Assembly (NCBI GenBank): GCA_017941035.1
Contig: JAGAXG010000007.1
Span: 1 to 64,000 of the forward strand
Length of the DNA stretch: 64,000 bases
Origin: a bacterium
GTDB taxonomy: Bacteria > Cyanobacteriota > Vampirovibrionia > Gastranaerophilales > Gastranaerophilaceae
Reading direction: 5' to 3'
In this document: piece after piece, positions 16,614 through 25,526 of the stretch
Layout: every line of letters begins with the position of its first letter
How positions within the stretch are numbered: position 1 is the first letter of the stretch
Position numbers and translations under genes: made by a program
The notes under the pieces: model-generated
The model's database searches: none
Told to the model about the DNA's origin: nothing
The model's input: the letters and a program-made list of their open reading frames with translations, nothing else

Positions 16614-18005
16614 ATGCCTGCAACAAAAACAAAAAGAAAAGTCGATGAAACTCTTATTCCGCAAAACATTGAAGCGGAAGAAGCTATTTTGGGTGCAATT
16701 TTAGTTAATCCTGCCAGTTTGACAAAAGTATCAGACAGTTTGGATGCTTCGTGCTTTTACAAACCTGCACACAGATATATTTATGAAGCAATGCTTCAGC
16801 TTTTTAATAGTAACGATAATATTGATATTGTATCTGTTTCAGATGTTTTAAGTTATAACGGGAAATTAGAAACTGTCGGAGGCAGAGCATATATAAACGA
16901 TTTGGCTGAAAATACAATTACGACATCAAATGTCGCATATTATGCTAAAATAATTAGAGAAAAATCCGTAAAACGTGCGTTGATTAATGCAGGGGCAGAA
17001 ATCGTAAGTAAAGGTTATGATCTGGAACCAAGTGATGCTTCTATTGAGCAGGCTCAAAAATTAATTTATGATATAAGTGCAAATAGAACCAATTCTGATT
17101 TAAGACCGGTCAAAGATCTTGTACTTGATGCGTGGGATAATATTGAATACCGTTATAATCACAAAGATGAACTTACCGGTTTAAGAACGGGATTTAACGA
17201 ATTAGATACACTTTTAAACGGTTTAAACAAATCGGATTTGATAATTTTGGCTGCACGACCTGCAATGGGGAAAACAGCATTAGCTTTAAACATTGCACAG
17301 AATGTTGCTATTAAAGAAAAAGTTCCTGTTTGTATTTTTTCTCTTGAAATGTCCGCAAATCAACTTGTGCAAAGAATGTTGTGTTCTTATGCGGAAGTTG
17401 ATGCACAAAGACTAAAAACAGGAAATATGCAGCAAAAAGATTTGGACAAGCTTGCTATGGCTATGAATGATTTTGGGCAAGCTAAAATTTATATTGATGA
17501 TTCAGGTGGCTGTACATTAACAGATATTCGTTCAAAATGCCGTCGTTTAAAATCTCAACAAAATGATCTTGGTCTTGTAGTAATTGATTATTTACAATTA
17601 ATGGAAAGTTCCGGAAGTGAAGACAGATTACAGCAAATCTCTGCAATATCAAGAGGTTTAAAGATATTAGCTAAAGATTTGGATGTCCCTGTTATTGCGC
17701 TATCACAGCTTTCTCGTGCAGTTGAATCAAGAAATGACAAGCGCCCTATGCTTTCTGATTTAAGAGAATCAGGATCAATCGAACAGGATGCTGATATTGT
17801 AATGTTCATTTATCGTGCAGATTATTATGCAAAAGCCGAAGAATCCGAGGAAGAAGAAAGTATTAAAGCAAGTTCGAAAGGGCTTTCTGAGGTCATTATT
17901 GCAAAACACAGAAACGGTCCTGTAGATACTGTTAAACTTCTGTTCCAATCGAATATTACAAAATTCAAGAATCCTCTTACGAATGATTCATTTGATGCAT
18001 TTTAG
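16614..18005 (+). CDS. dnaB: Replicative DNA helicase DnaB
   Basis: 463-residue hexameric 5'-3' helicase of the replication fork. N-terminal domain: LIPQNIEAEEAILGAILVNP. RecA-like domain: FNELDTLLNGLNKSDLIILA, Walker A ARPAMGKTALALN, Walker B LGLVVIDYLQLM, SQLSRAVESRNDKRPMLSDL and RESGSIEQDADIV. No intein interrupts it. It starts 7 bases after ileS and probably shares its transcript. Confidence 0.96.
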   Translation: MPATKTKRKVDETLIPQNIEAEEAILGAILVNPASLTKVSDSLDASCFYKPAHRYIYEAMLQLFNSNDNIDIVSVSDVLSYNGKLETVGGRAYINDLAENTITTSNVAYYAKIIREKSVKRALINAGAEIVSKGYDLEPSDASIEQAQKLIYDISANRTNSDLRPVKDLVLDAWDNIEYRYNHKDELTGLRTGFNELDTLLNGLNKSDLIILAARPAMGKTALALNIAQNVAIKEKVPVCIFSLEMSANQLVQRMLCSYAEVDAQRLKTGNMQQKDLDKLAMAMNDFGQAKIYIDDSGGCTLTDIRSKCRRLKSQQNDLGLVVIDYLQLMESSGSEDRLQQISAISRGLKILAKDLDVPVIALSQLSRAVESRNDKRPMLSDLRESGSIEQDADIVMFIYRADYYAKAEESEEEESIKASSKGLSEVIIAKHRNGPVDTVKLLFQSNITKFKNPLTNDSFDAF

Positions 18006-18138
18006 GAAGAATATCTGTATAGGATATGCACCTATCTACGAGAAATGTAAACTTTTTTATTTTGGACAAATAGTTCAAATTTGATTTTTATTATATGCAA
18101 TAATATTTTGCATGGTTGATATAATCATGGAGAATATT

Positions 18139-18285
18139 ATGTATAACTTAAATAGAATTAAAGAAGATTACAATAATTTTAAAAACAAATGCATTGGAAG
18201 CTTGAACTATGAATATTAAAAAAATAAATCTATTAATTTAATTTTTGAAAATATTAGTGACTTGCAAAAGATTACTGAGAAATAA
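18139..18285 (+). pseudogene. Broken mini-gene with an in-frame stop
   Basis: A GGAG (18129-18132) precedes an ATG at 18139. Reading gives MYNLNRIKEDYNNFKNKCIG and a few more residues, then TAA at 18217-18219. The same frame continues for 21 codons (KNKSINLIFENISDLQKITE and so on) to a second TAA at 18283-18285. The protein-like composition on both sides suggests a ~48-residue gene broken by a stop, or simply a 26-residue peptide. It overlaps the end of the opposite-strand gene by 14 bases. No family recognised. Confidence 0.3.
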
Positions 18286-18691
18286 GGTTTTTAACCTTGC
18301 ATATTGACGGATCTTTAATCATTGAAGATAAATCATTGTTCAAACTTTTACGAACATTTTCATCGTTCGATTTGTTTAAAACAGTCATTTTTTCAATCAA
18401 AGAATTTAGTTTTTCTTTCGGAATAGAGCATTTTGTTGACACAATCTCCTGCCCTAGTTCGTAGCTGTATACACTGCTTTTTGTTACACATTTGCTATTG
18501 AGCCATCCGACAATTGTTTCTGTAGATCTCAAATTCAAATCTCCGTTTTCTGCAGGTATTCTTGTCAAATATTCTTCAGTATATGGACTACAATTTTTTA
18601 AATGTTGAACATGTGAAGGTGTATAAACACTATTTTGAGCTACTGTAGCTATTCCAAATAGTAAAAAAAACAAAATAAAATTTTTTTTCAA
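18272..18691 (-). CDS. Small secreted protein with four cysteines
   Basis: 139 residues; family not recognised. The N-terminus MKKNFILFFLLFGIATVAQN is a typical Sec signal peptide, so the mature protein should be periplasmic or extracellular. Four cysteines (C34, C68, C88, C131) in the mature part could form two disulfides. The last third is helical and charged. AGGAGG sits before the start. The gene begins 12 bases after the glutamate-cysteine ligase gene ends, so both are likely one transcript. A link to thiol metabolism is only suggested by that. Confidence 0.7.
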   Translation of the reverse strand: MKKNFILFFLLFGIATVAQNSVYTPSHVQHLKNCSPYTEEYLTRIPAENGDLNLRSTETIVGWLNSKCVTKSSVYSYELGQEIVSTKCSIPKEKLNSLIEKMTVLNKSNDENVRKSLNNDLSSMIKDPSICKVKNLISQ

Positions 18692-18703
18692 TTTTAAATC
18701 CTC

Positions 18704-20026
18704 CTAATCGAATGATGATAAATAATTTATCATTTTTTTTAAATCCTTATTCCAAATTCCGTTCCATTTTTTTTGAATAACATCAGCGGGAGAAATACCC
18801 TTCATTAAAAATTCTTTAATAGAATTTAAAAACAATTCTTCCCCTGTTTGAGCTTCTTTTAAAGATTTTTCCGCAATATTTATAATCTCTTTTGAATAAT
18901 CCAGTACAAAATTCTTTTTAATCTTTGCTCCCAAACCTTGTTTTGGTACATTATAGCGCAATTCTGAATAATCTCTATATTGTAAAGTTTTTAGTAGTTC
19001 TTCGCAATCATTCATTGCACAATTATCATAAAAAATACCTTTATATATCGCAAGAATTGCATACTTCAAATCTCCTCCAACACAATCGTGATTTCTGATT
19101 TCTATAAAATTGCGCATTCTTACTTCTGGGAAGCATAAATTTGCCTGCAATTCATAATCACTTAATGTAGGATATATACCTTCGTACCCTTTAGACATAA
19201 ATTCTTCAAATGTAATATCTCCATTTAAAGTAATCGGCTGTCCATTTCGTTGAATAAAAATCATAGGAGTTTTCATAACACAGTCAATATAATCATCAAA
19301 AGAAAATTCTTCACTTATTTTCCCTGCAAAACCGCACCTGTCATTATCAGTATTTATCCAACTTAATGCTCTGAATGATTTATACCCTGTGTCAACACCT
19401 CCGCGAACAGGAGAATTAGAAAACATTGCAGTCATAAACGGTGAAAGTTTATTTGCAAGTTTATATTTTCTCATCGCATCTTCTTCTGATTTAAAATCAA
19501 TACAGCACTGAATACCTGCTGTTTCTCTCATCATTACATCTGAAAGTATTCCCCACAGATAATTTGCCATTATTTTATAACGACGTTTAGGAATTAAATT
19601 TATAGACTTGCAAGTTGAATATGGAGAGACACCATAACTTAAAAAAAGTATATCCGTTCCATCTAATAATTCTTCAAATTTTAAATTTAAAATATCTATT
19701 TTGTCTTTCAGTCGAAAAATAGTTTTCTCCGGCTTTGAACTTATTTCAATTTGAGCCCCGGGTTCAAGAGTAATAGTATCATGACCTTTTGCAAGTCCAA
19801 TTATACTGTTTTGATCAACAATATAATCCCATCCATTCTTTCTCGCGAACTTTTCTAATAATGAACAAACACCGTTTTCACCCCAATAATCAACAGTTTT
19901 GAAAGATGTTCTTGAAATAGGGAGTCTTTCATATTCCATTCCTATAGCATAATCCTCAGGCAAAACATATCCGCCTGTATAAAGTTTTAATATTTCACTC
20001 CTGTCAAGACTTAAATTCAGCATCAT
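18704..20026 (-). CDS. gshA: Glutamate-cysteine ligase (GCS2 / plant-type)
   Basis: 440-residue enzyme predicted to join glutamate and cysteine to gamma-glutamylcysteine, the first step of glutathione synthesis. Family landmarks: GMEYERLPIS near residue 28 (the Glu-rich ATP/metal strand), ITLEPGAQIEISSKPEKT, MRETAGIQCCIDF and FRALSWINTDNDRCG. Together they place it in the cyanobacterial/plant and EgtA-like group, not the E. coli type. No gshB is in the window. EgtA-like ligases in ergothioneine synthesis are an alternative, but no egt neighbours are present. Confidence 0.8.
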   Translation of the reverse strand: MMLNLSLDRSEILKLYTGGYVLPEDYAIGMEYERLPISRTSFKTVDYWGENGVCSLLEKFARKNGWDYIVDQNSIIGLAKGHDTITLEPGAQIEISSKPEKTIFRLKDKIDILNLKFEELLDGTDILFLSYGVSPYSTCKSINLIPKRRYKIMANYLWGILSDVMMRETAGIQCCIDFKSEEDAMRKYKLANKLSPFMTAMFSNSPVRGGVDTGYKSFRALSWINTDNDRCGFAGKISEEFSFDDYIDCVMKTPMIFIQRNGQPITLNGDITFEEFMSKGYEGIYPTLSDYELQANLCFPEVRMRNFIEIRNHDCVGGDLKYAILAIYKGIFYDNCAMNDCEELLKTLQYRDYSELRYNVPKQGLGAKIKKNFVLDYSKEIINIAEKSLKEAQTGEELFLNSIKEFLMKGISPADVIQKKWNGIWNKDLKKMINYLSSFD

Positions 20027-20102
20027 TATCCCTTTTCTATTTTATATTATCATAACAATACTTAAAATAACAAAAAAAACATTATAAACATCCGCCTTTG
20101 TG

Positions 20103-20111
20103 TGCTATTAT
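20103..20111 (+). promoter_or_regulatory. Extended -10 box immediately before rsmA
   Basis: TGCTATTAT (20103-20111) is an extended -10 motif; no convincing -35 is seen. Transcription would start near 20118, about 5 bases before the rsmA ATG at 20123. No Shine-Dalgarno is present, which points to a leaderless or nearly leaderless message. Confidence 0.5.
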
Positions 20112-20122
20112 AAATTAGTAAG

Positions 20123-20959
20123 ATGAATTACTACGAACGTGCAAAATATTTCAGAACGAAAAAACGTCTTGGACAAAACTTTTTGATTAACGGAGAAGTC
20201 ATTCAAGATATAATCGAATTTGCGAATATACAATCCGAAGATACAATTGTAGAAATTGGTCCTGGAGTAGGTTTTGTAACCGAACAACTTGTAAAAAAAG
20301 CAAAAAAAGTTATAGCAATTGAACTTGATGAAGAGGCTGTTAAAGAATTAAAGAAATTAAATGCACCTAATTTAGAAATTATTCACAACGATATTCTAAA
20401 AACAAATTTATCGGAACTTTGTGCAGAAGATATAAAAATTGTTGCAAATATTCCATACTATATCACAAGTCCAATTATTGCACATTTATTGGGTGAAATT
20501 GATGATTTAAAGAATAAAAATCGTGCAAAAATTAAAGACATTATACTTATGGTACAGGAAGAAGTTGCTCTTAGAATGACAGCGACAGAAAAATCGCCAT
20601 CAAAACAATACGGTCTTTTGACAATACTTTCACAATTTTGGGCTGACGTTGAAATTTTAAGATTAGTAGGACGAAAATCATTTTTCCCTGCACCAAAAGT
20701 TAATTCTGCACTTGTAAAACTTGTTGTGAGAAAAGAACCCAAATTGAAACTTTCTGATTATTCACATTTTAGAAAGACTATTAAATCTGCATTTGCACAA
20801 CGAAGAAAAAATCTTAAAAACTGTTTGCTAAACGGAGGATTTAATAAAGAGAAAGTTCTAAAAACTTTAAATAATTTAGGATTTGATGAAAATATACGAG
20901 GTGAAAAACTTTCTATAGAACAATTTGGACAATTATCTGAGGCACTTTTAAATGAATAA
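20123..20959 (+). CDS. rsmA: 16S rRNA dimethyladenosine transferase RsmA (KsgA)
   Basis: 278-residue methyltransferase that dimethylates two adjacent adenosines near the 3' end of 16S rRNA. Motifs: KKRLGQNFLINGEVIQDI at the N-terminus, SAM site VEIGPGVGFVTEQL, VIAIELDEEAVKEL, catalytic VANIPYYITSPI and FFPAPKVNSALV. The start has no Shine-Dalgarno and lies about 11 bases downstream of an extended -10 box. Its last 8 bases overlap ispE, an arrangement frequent in cyanobacteria and Firmicutes. Confidence 0.95.
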   Translation: MNYYERAKYFRTKKRLGQNFLINGEVIQDIIEFANIQSEDTIVEIGPGVGFVTEQLVKKAKKVIAIELDEEAVKELKKLNAPNLEIIHNDILKTNLSELCAEDIKIVANIPYYITSPIIAHLLGEIDDLKNKNRAKIKDIILMVQEEVALRMTATEKSPSKQYGLLTILSQFWADVEILRLVGRKSFFPAPKVNSALVKLVVRKEPKLKLSDYSHFRKTIKSAFAQRRKNLKNCLLNGGFNKEKVLKTLNNLGFDENIRGEKLSIEQFGQLSEALLNE

Positions 20960-21725
20960 AATTACAATTCAATGTCCGGCAAAAATTAATCTCAATTTAA
21001 AAATTATCTGCAAACGTACGGATGGATTTCATAATATTGAAAGTATTATGCAGACTATTAATCTATTTGACTATTTAACAATAAAAGTTGAATATGCTCC
21101 ATCAAACCAAATTATTTTATCAGGCAATAGCAACGAAATTCCTTACAATGAAAAGAATTTAGTTTATAAAGCAGTAGAGCTTTTTTTGAAAGAAGCAAAA
21201 ATTACAAATAAAAAAATAGAGATTTATATAGAAAAAAATATTCCTGTTTCAGCAGGTTTAGGCGGGGGAAGCACAGATGGTGCAGGTGCTTTATACGGAT
21301 TGAATAAAATATTTAATTCAAAAATTGATTTGCATTCTCTTTGTGCAAAACTTGGTTCAGATTTAAATGTATGCTTACAAGGGGGAAGAATTTTAGCTAC
21401 AGGACGCGGAGAAATTTTAGCTCCTCAAAAATTTGAAAAATTTGATGTTAGTTTAATCAAGCCTTTAAATTTAGGGATTTCGGCAAAAGAAGCCTATGAA
21501 AAATATTCACTTCACGGACATAATGAAAAATATAAAAATGATTTAGAATATGCAGTAATTGGAGATTACAAAGAGCTTCAATACATCAAACAAAAATATC
21601 CGAATTCAGTTATGACAGGTTCAGGCTCAACATATTTTATTATTAATAGAGAGTTCAAAAAAGAAAAAAACTATTGGGTCAAAAATGGTTTAAAGTCAAT
21701 TGATTATGGAGTCAAAGAAATTTAA
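20952..21725 (+). CDS. ispE: 4-diphosphocytidyl-2-C-methyl-D-erythritol kinase IspE
   Basis: 257-residue GHMP kinase of the MEP isoprenoid pathway, phosphorylating CDP-methylerythritol. Motif 1 is CPAKINLNLKI, motif 2 is PVSAGLGGGSTDGAGAL and motif 3 is VMTGSGSTYFII. It is somewhat shorter than the usual 280-300 residues, with the loss after motif 3. It overlaps rsmA by 8 bases, so translation is probably coupled. Confidence 0.93.
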   Translation: MNKITIQCPAKINLNLKIICKRTDGFHNIESIMQTINLFDYLTIKVEYAPSNQIILSGNSNEIPYNEKNLVYKAVELFLKEAKITNKKIEIYIEKNIPVSAGLGGGSTDGAGALYGLNKIFNSKIDLHSLCAKLGSDLNVCLQGGRILATGRGEILAPQKFEKFDVSLIKPLNLGISAKEAYEKYSLHGHNEKYKNDLEYAVIGDYKELQYIKQKYPNSVMTGSGSTYFIINREFKKEKNYWVKNGLKSIDYGVKEI

Positions 21726-21757
21726 AAAAAAGGAGAAGAACAATTGTTCTTCTCCTT
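21724..21757 (-). terminator. Intrinsic terminator of the LysM protein gene
   Basis: AAGGAGAAGAACAA (21730-21743) is directly followed by its perfect reverse complement (21744-21757). Read on the minus strand the stem is followed by seven T (A run 21724-21730), so it mainly serves the minus-strand gene that stops at 21782. It may also block ispE read-through. Confidence 0.88.
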
Positions 21758-21781
21758 GATTGTATTTGCCAAATAATAGAT

Positions 21782-24352
21782 TTATTTGCCTTCAATTTCT
21801 TTTTTTCTTTTTGCAGCTTGTTCTGTAGTCATTGGCTTACCAACATTTTGACCTGTATGACAATCAACTTCTTGCCACATTTGTTCACCTTTAGGACCTC
21901 TTACGTTGGACGGTCTAAATTTAATCTTACGTCCGCCATAGACTTTTCTTACGTTTGCTTTATCTTTAGGTTCAACATCACCAATTTTTGGTAATACAAA
22001 TTCTTGTCCGACTCTGATACTATCTAAATATTTCAAATCAGGGTTAGCTTTTCTGAATGCTTTCTTAGCTTCTGAGAGTTTTACTCCAGGATAGTATGCT
22101 CTTAAGATAGTATCGATTGTTTCATGATGAGTAACTTTATGTGTTTTAGGTTTTACGACATCACCTTTAACAATTTCATTTGTACAATCAGCAGGTTCAG
22201 TTGGAGTTGTTGGAGTTGTTGGCTCAGTTGGTGTAGTTGAAATAGTTGGTTGCGGATCATCATTTGCTACTTCAATACCAATTCTTGAGATATATTTTTG
22301 AACTTCTTGAAGGTTAGCAAATGCCATTGCCAATTCTTTATTATTCATTTTCTTAGTATCTTCGCCCATAGCAGCCTTCAAAACAGCGGCTTTAATTACA
22401 TCTGACTGAGCTTGAGGAAGGACTTTTCCGTCTTTATCAGTAAACTGCATATTCTGAATTTGATATACAAATGCTTTTGCTTCTTTACCTTTTACAAGGT
22501 TCAAATCGTGCAATACTGCATCAACATTACCTTTAAATACATCCTGAGTTTCAGGTTTTGCAGCAAGGAATGCAGTTACACCGGCTAATACAGGACCTGC
22601 CAATGTTGATAAGAACGGTACTTTTGCTACAGCTTTAGCTGATGCATCGGCAACTGCTTTGGCATAAGCTGAGGCGTATGCTTCCGCTTTGGCATATGCA
22701 CTTGCTGATACAGGTACTGTCTTGGTATAAACTTCTCCTGCGATACGTTTATTCACAGTAGCTCCCGTATTTGGATCAACATATGTAATCAGCTGATCTT
22801 TACCGCGAATACTGATTTGTACTTGATCATTTACAATCTTTTCATCTTCAACGACAACTCTTGATTCCATAAATGATTCCTGTTCACCGTGAGCGTGAGC
22901 TTCAGCTATTTTCTTATGATTGAATAAGTTTTCAATTAATGCTGTTGCCCCTGCAACACCTAAGCCGATACCAATACGTTGTAATAAGTGATTGCCTTCA
23001 GTGCCGAAACCAAGTTCTTCAACAGTAGACTTAATTGCACGTTTGCTTAATCCTGTTTGCTGATGTATAGCATCAATTTCATCGAGGTTGAATTCAAAAT
23101 CTTTACCTGACAATCTCGCTAAAGCATCTTGCATATCTTTACCATTAATAACTACTTTATCATTATTTTTAGGCATATTTAGATTTTCATCTGCACCCAT
23201 TGCTTTTAGATAAGGCATATACTTATCTTCAACTTCTCTTAAAGCTTCTCTGTTAGCTGAATTAGAAGATTTTGCATAAGCAGCTCTTGCTTTTTGAATT
23301 CTGTCACGAGCAACAGCAGACATTACAATTATTGCTCTGCGTTCTTTTTTATCAAGTACCGCAACTTCTTTTGCATCTACTTCAGGATGCGCATCTAAGA
23401 ATTCTTTTTTAGCATCTTCATTTTGAACTGCATAGTTGATATCATGAACATTTTGCATATTTTCTAAAGCAGATTCATAATCTTTGCGCATATGTCTTAC
23501 TGTGCGTTTCATACCGCCATTAGCAATTTTTCTGGCAATTTTTTCACCTTCAATTTGACTTTTTGAATCAAGATATGCATCATTTTTTTGTGCTAAATCA
23601 TCTTGTGCTTCAAAAACTCTTTGAGCATTGTTATTAGTCGCATTATCACCACCATGTTTAGAATAATGTTTTACTGCATGTTTATATTCTTTTTGAGCAT
23701 GATCAACATCTCTTTCTCTACGCTTTAATTCTGCTTTTGATTCATCAAGATCAGAATCAGACAAATAACTTTTACCAAAAGTGTCTCTTAGATTTTGGTT
23801 AGCCTTTTTCTTACTTCCGGCACCTTTAGTTGTATATTGAGAACTAATGTCATCAATTAACTCTTGACCTTCTTCGCCTTTTGGAGCTCTTACAACAGCC
23901 TTGCCGTCAGGTGAAACAGTCATATCAGCAATCTTTATAGTCTGTCTAACACCTGTTGCAGGAACTTCATCCAATTTGCTTAACTTAGCCGCTACTTTGG
24001 CAATCCTTGCTCTAGCATCCTGCTTATCTTCTTCAGTATTAGCTAACTCCAATTCCTTATGTATAGCAGCAAGCTGATTTTCATAAGATTCACGAAGCTG
24101 AGCATCACGAGCCCTTTGTTCATTTTGAACTTTTAATGGATCGTCTTCTTTAGCTTCGGTTTTTTCAACTTCTATTCCGACTCCAGAATCTTTTGATACC
24201 TTTCCTCCGAACCAGCGGGTATCACCGGCTTTATCAGAGAGAAGTGCATAATACTCCTTTGTAGAAATTTCACCGCTCTGTTGAGCCTTTAAAGCTTCTT
24301 TTTGGTTGGCATATCTATTCGCCAACGCCGGCACACGTAATTCATCACCCAT
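21782..24352 (-). CDS. Large coiled-coil protein with C-terminal LysM-like domain
   Basis: 856 residues; the full protein is not recognised. There is no signal peptide. Residues 1-430 are highly charged and helical, rich in Lys/Glu/Asp/Ala, typical of a coiled-coil rod. A hydrophobic stretch (IGIGLGVAGATALIENLF, near residue 460) and a second one (LSTLAGPVLAGVTAFLAA, near 590) flank a segment with alternating Ala/Tyr/Lys (AYAKAEAYASAYAKAVADAS). A Thr/Pro-rich linker (TTPTTPTEP) leads to a LysM-like module (HETIDTILRAYYPGVKLSEA, DSIRVGQEFVLP) near residues 750-800. LysM modules bind peptidoglycan, so a wall-linked structural or phage-like role is possible. Confidence 0.6.
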   Translation of the reverse strand: MGDELRVPALANRYANQKEALKAQQSGEISTKEYYALLSDKAGDTRWFGGKVSKDSGVGIEVEKTEAKEDDPLKVQNEQRARDAQLRESYENQLAAIHKELELANTEEDKQDARARIAKVAAKLSKLDEVPATGVRQTIKIADMTVSPDGKAVVRAPKGEEGQELIDDISSQYTTKGAGSKKKANQNLRDTFGKSYLSDSDLDESKAELKRRERDVDHAQKEYKHAVKHYSKHGGDNATNNNAQRVFEAQDDLAQKNDAYLDSKSQIEGEKIARKIANGGMKRTVRHMRKDYESALENMQNVHDINYAVQNEDAKKEFLDAHPEVDAKEVAVLDKKERRAIIVMSAVARDRIQKARAAYAKSSNSANREALREVEDKYMPYLKAMGADENLNMPKNNDKVVINGKDMQDALARLSGKDFEFNLDEIDAIHQQTGLSKRAIKSTVEELGFGTEGNHLLQRIGIGLGVAGATALIENLFNHKKIAEAHAHGEQESFMESRVVVEDEKIVNDQVQISIRGKDQLITYVDPNTGATVNKRIAGEVYTKTVPVSASAYAKAEAYASAYAKAVADASAKAVAKVPFLSTLAGPVLAGVTAFLAAKPETQDVFKGNVDAVLHDLNLVKGKEAKAFVYQIQNMQFTDKDGKVLPQAQSDVIKAAVLKAAMGEDTKKMNNKELAMAFANLQEVQKYISRIGIEVANDDPQPTISTTPTEPTTPTTPTEPADCTNEIVKGDVVKPKTHKVTHHETIDTILRAYYPGVKLSEAKKAFRKANPDLKYLDSIRVGQEFVLPKIGDVEPKDKANVRKVYGGRKIKFRPSNVRGPKGEQMWQEVDCHTGQNVGKPMTTEQAAKRKKEIEGK

Positions 24353-24663
24353 TTTTCTGTCCTTTCTTTCTATTCGAATTTATACTCTTATTTTTTTACT
24401 ATAATTTTATAAACGTTTTTGATTGCTCAAAATTTACACAAAAAATATATTTTGTATATACTCTGTATCTAAAAGATAGGTATAATCTATATTTTAGACT
24501 ATTAAGAAATGTTACAATGGTTCGCCTCTTACACGATATTTGCTCATTTGAGTCCTTTCACATTAACCTTTCACATGCCATGTATCGGCAAGATTTATGC
24601 ATGTCTTTAAGATTTTTAATGAATTGTTTACAAAAGTTTATAAATCTGCTAAAATGACACTAT
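24353..24663. other. Divergent intergenic region, LysM gene / trmB-like gene
   Basis: 311 bases without a supported gene. It contains an AT-rich half with TATCTAAAAGATA-type dyad (24466-24478) and a repeated CCTTTCACATT/G (from about 24557 and 24569), plus a clear promoter for the rightward gene. A 46-codon frame at 24517-24657 lacks a ribosome site and overlaps that promoter, so it is not called. Confidence 0.5.
24627..24655 (+). promoter_or_regulatory. Promoter for a leaderless trmB-like message
   Basis: -35 TTTACA (24627-24632), exactly 17 bases, -10 TAAAAT (24650-24655). The ATG is at 24664, 8 bases after the -10 box, so the predicted start of transcription is within a few bases of the start codon. 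There is no Shine-Dalgarno. Confidence 0.7.
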
Positions 24664-25461
24664 ATGGAAGATTTGGTCAATAAATTAAAAGAGTTGGGGT
24701 TTAATTCTTACGAGGCAAAAGTATACATTGCACTTTTGAAAAAATATCCCGCAACAGGATACGAAATTTCACAAAACGCAGATATACCTCAATCTCGAGC
24801 TTATGATGCATTGAAATCTTTAGAATTTGAAAGAGTAGTTTTTTCAAATAATGATAAGCCTCATAAATATTCCCCTATCAGCCCCAAAGAACTTACGCAA
24901 AGATTTAAAAGAAGATTTAATTCTACTATTGAATACCTTGAAAAAAAACTTCCAGAAGTAAAGGAAGACTACGATGAACCGATTCATTCAATTTCAGATT
25001 ATGACAATATTATAAAAAAAATTAAGGAAATAATTAAAAATACTAAAAAATCAATTTATATAGAAGTATGGAATGAAGATTTTAAGCATATTGAAAAAGA
25101 GCTTTTTAATGCATACGACAATGATGTTGATATTAAAATAGTAGGGTATAACAATTTACAAACCAATTTCGGAATCGTATATAATCATGAATCAGGTAAA
25201 GAAATTGAAAACAAAATCGGAAGATTGATTTTTTTACTGGCCGACGGGGAAGAATGCATATTCGGAAGAATAGAAAAAGAAGTTCTCTGGACAAAAAACT
25301 GTAATATCGCATTTTTATTAAAACAATTTATTGTACATGATATGTATCTCCTTGACGTTGGAATGAATTTCCCTGAACAACTTAAATATTTCTATGGTAT
25401 TGGGATGAAAAATTTGAAAGATAAAATTATTACTATTGATACACCATATAATATTCATTAA
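24664..25461 (+). CDS. TrmB-family transcriptional regulator
   Basis: 265 residues. Residues 1-70 form a winged helix-turn-helix of the TrmB type (LKELGFNSYEAKVYIALLKK, GYEISQNADIPQSRAYDALK). A helical segment (RRFNSTIEYLEKKLPEVK) is followed by an effector domain resembling the PLD-like regulatory domain of TrmB proteins (KKSIYIEVWNEDF and beyond). TrmB regulators respond to sugars in archaea and some bacteria. No sugar genes flank it; thymidine kinase follows 65 bases later. The effector is unknown. Confidence 0.82.
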   Translation: MEDLVNKLKELGFNSYEAKVYIALLKKYPATGYEISQNADIPQSRAYDALKSLEFERVVFSNNDKPHKYSPISPKELTQRFKRRFNSTIEYLEKKLPEVKEDYDEPIHSISDYDNIIKKIKEIIKNTKKSIYIEVWNEDFKHIEKELFNAYDNDVDIKIVGYNNLQTNFGIVYNHESGKEIENKIGRLIFLLADGEECIFGRIEKEVLWTKNCNIAFLLKQFIVHDMYLLDVGMNFPEQLKYFYGIGMKNLKDKIITIDTPYNIH

Positions 25462-25526
25462 CAATACATTTACATATAAAATCAAATGGCATATAATTAA
25501 ATAAATAGTCATTGGAAAAGGAGATT

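Noticed and set aside
13793-18005. Inteins or frameshifts in ileS and dnaB
   Set aside because: Both frames are uninterrupted and have normal lengths with all core motifs in order.
24517-24657. 46-codon frame before the TrmB gene
   Set aside because: No ribosome site, and its end covers the -35/-10 promoter of the next gene.
25512-25526. TTG start for thymidine kinase adding five residues
   Set aside because: The added codons cover the AAGGAG ribosome site of the ATG at 25527.
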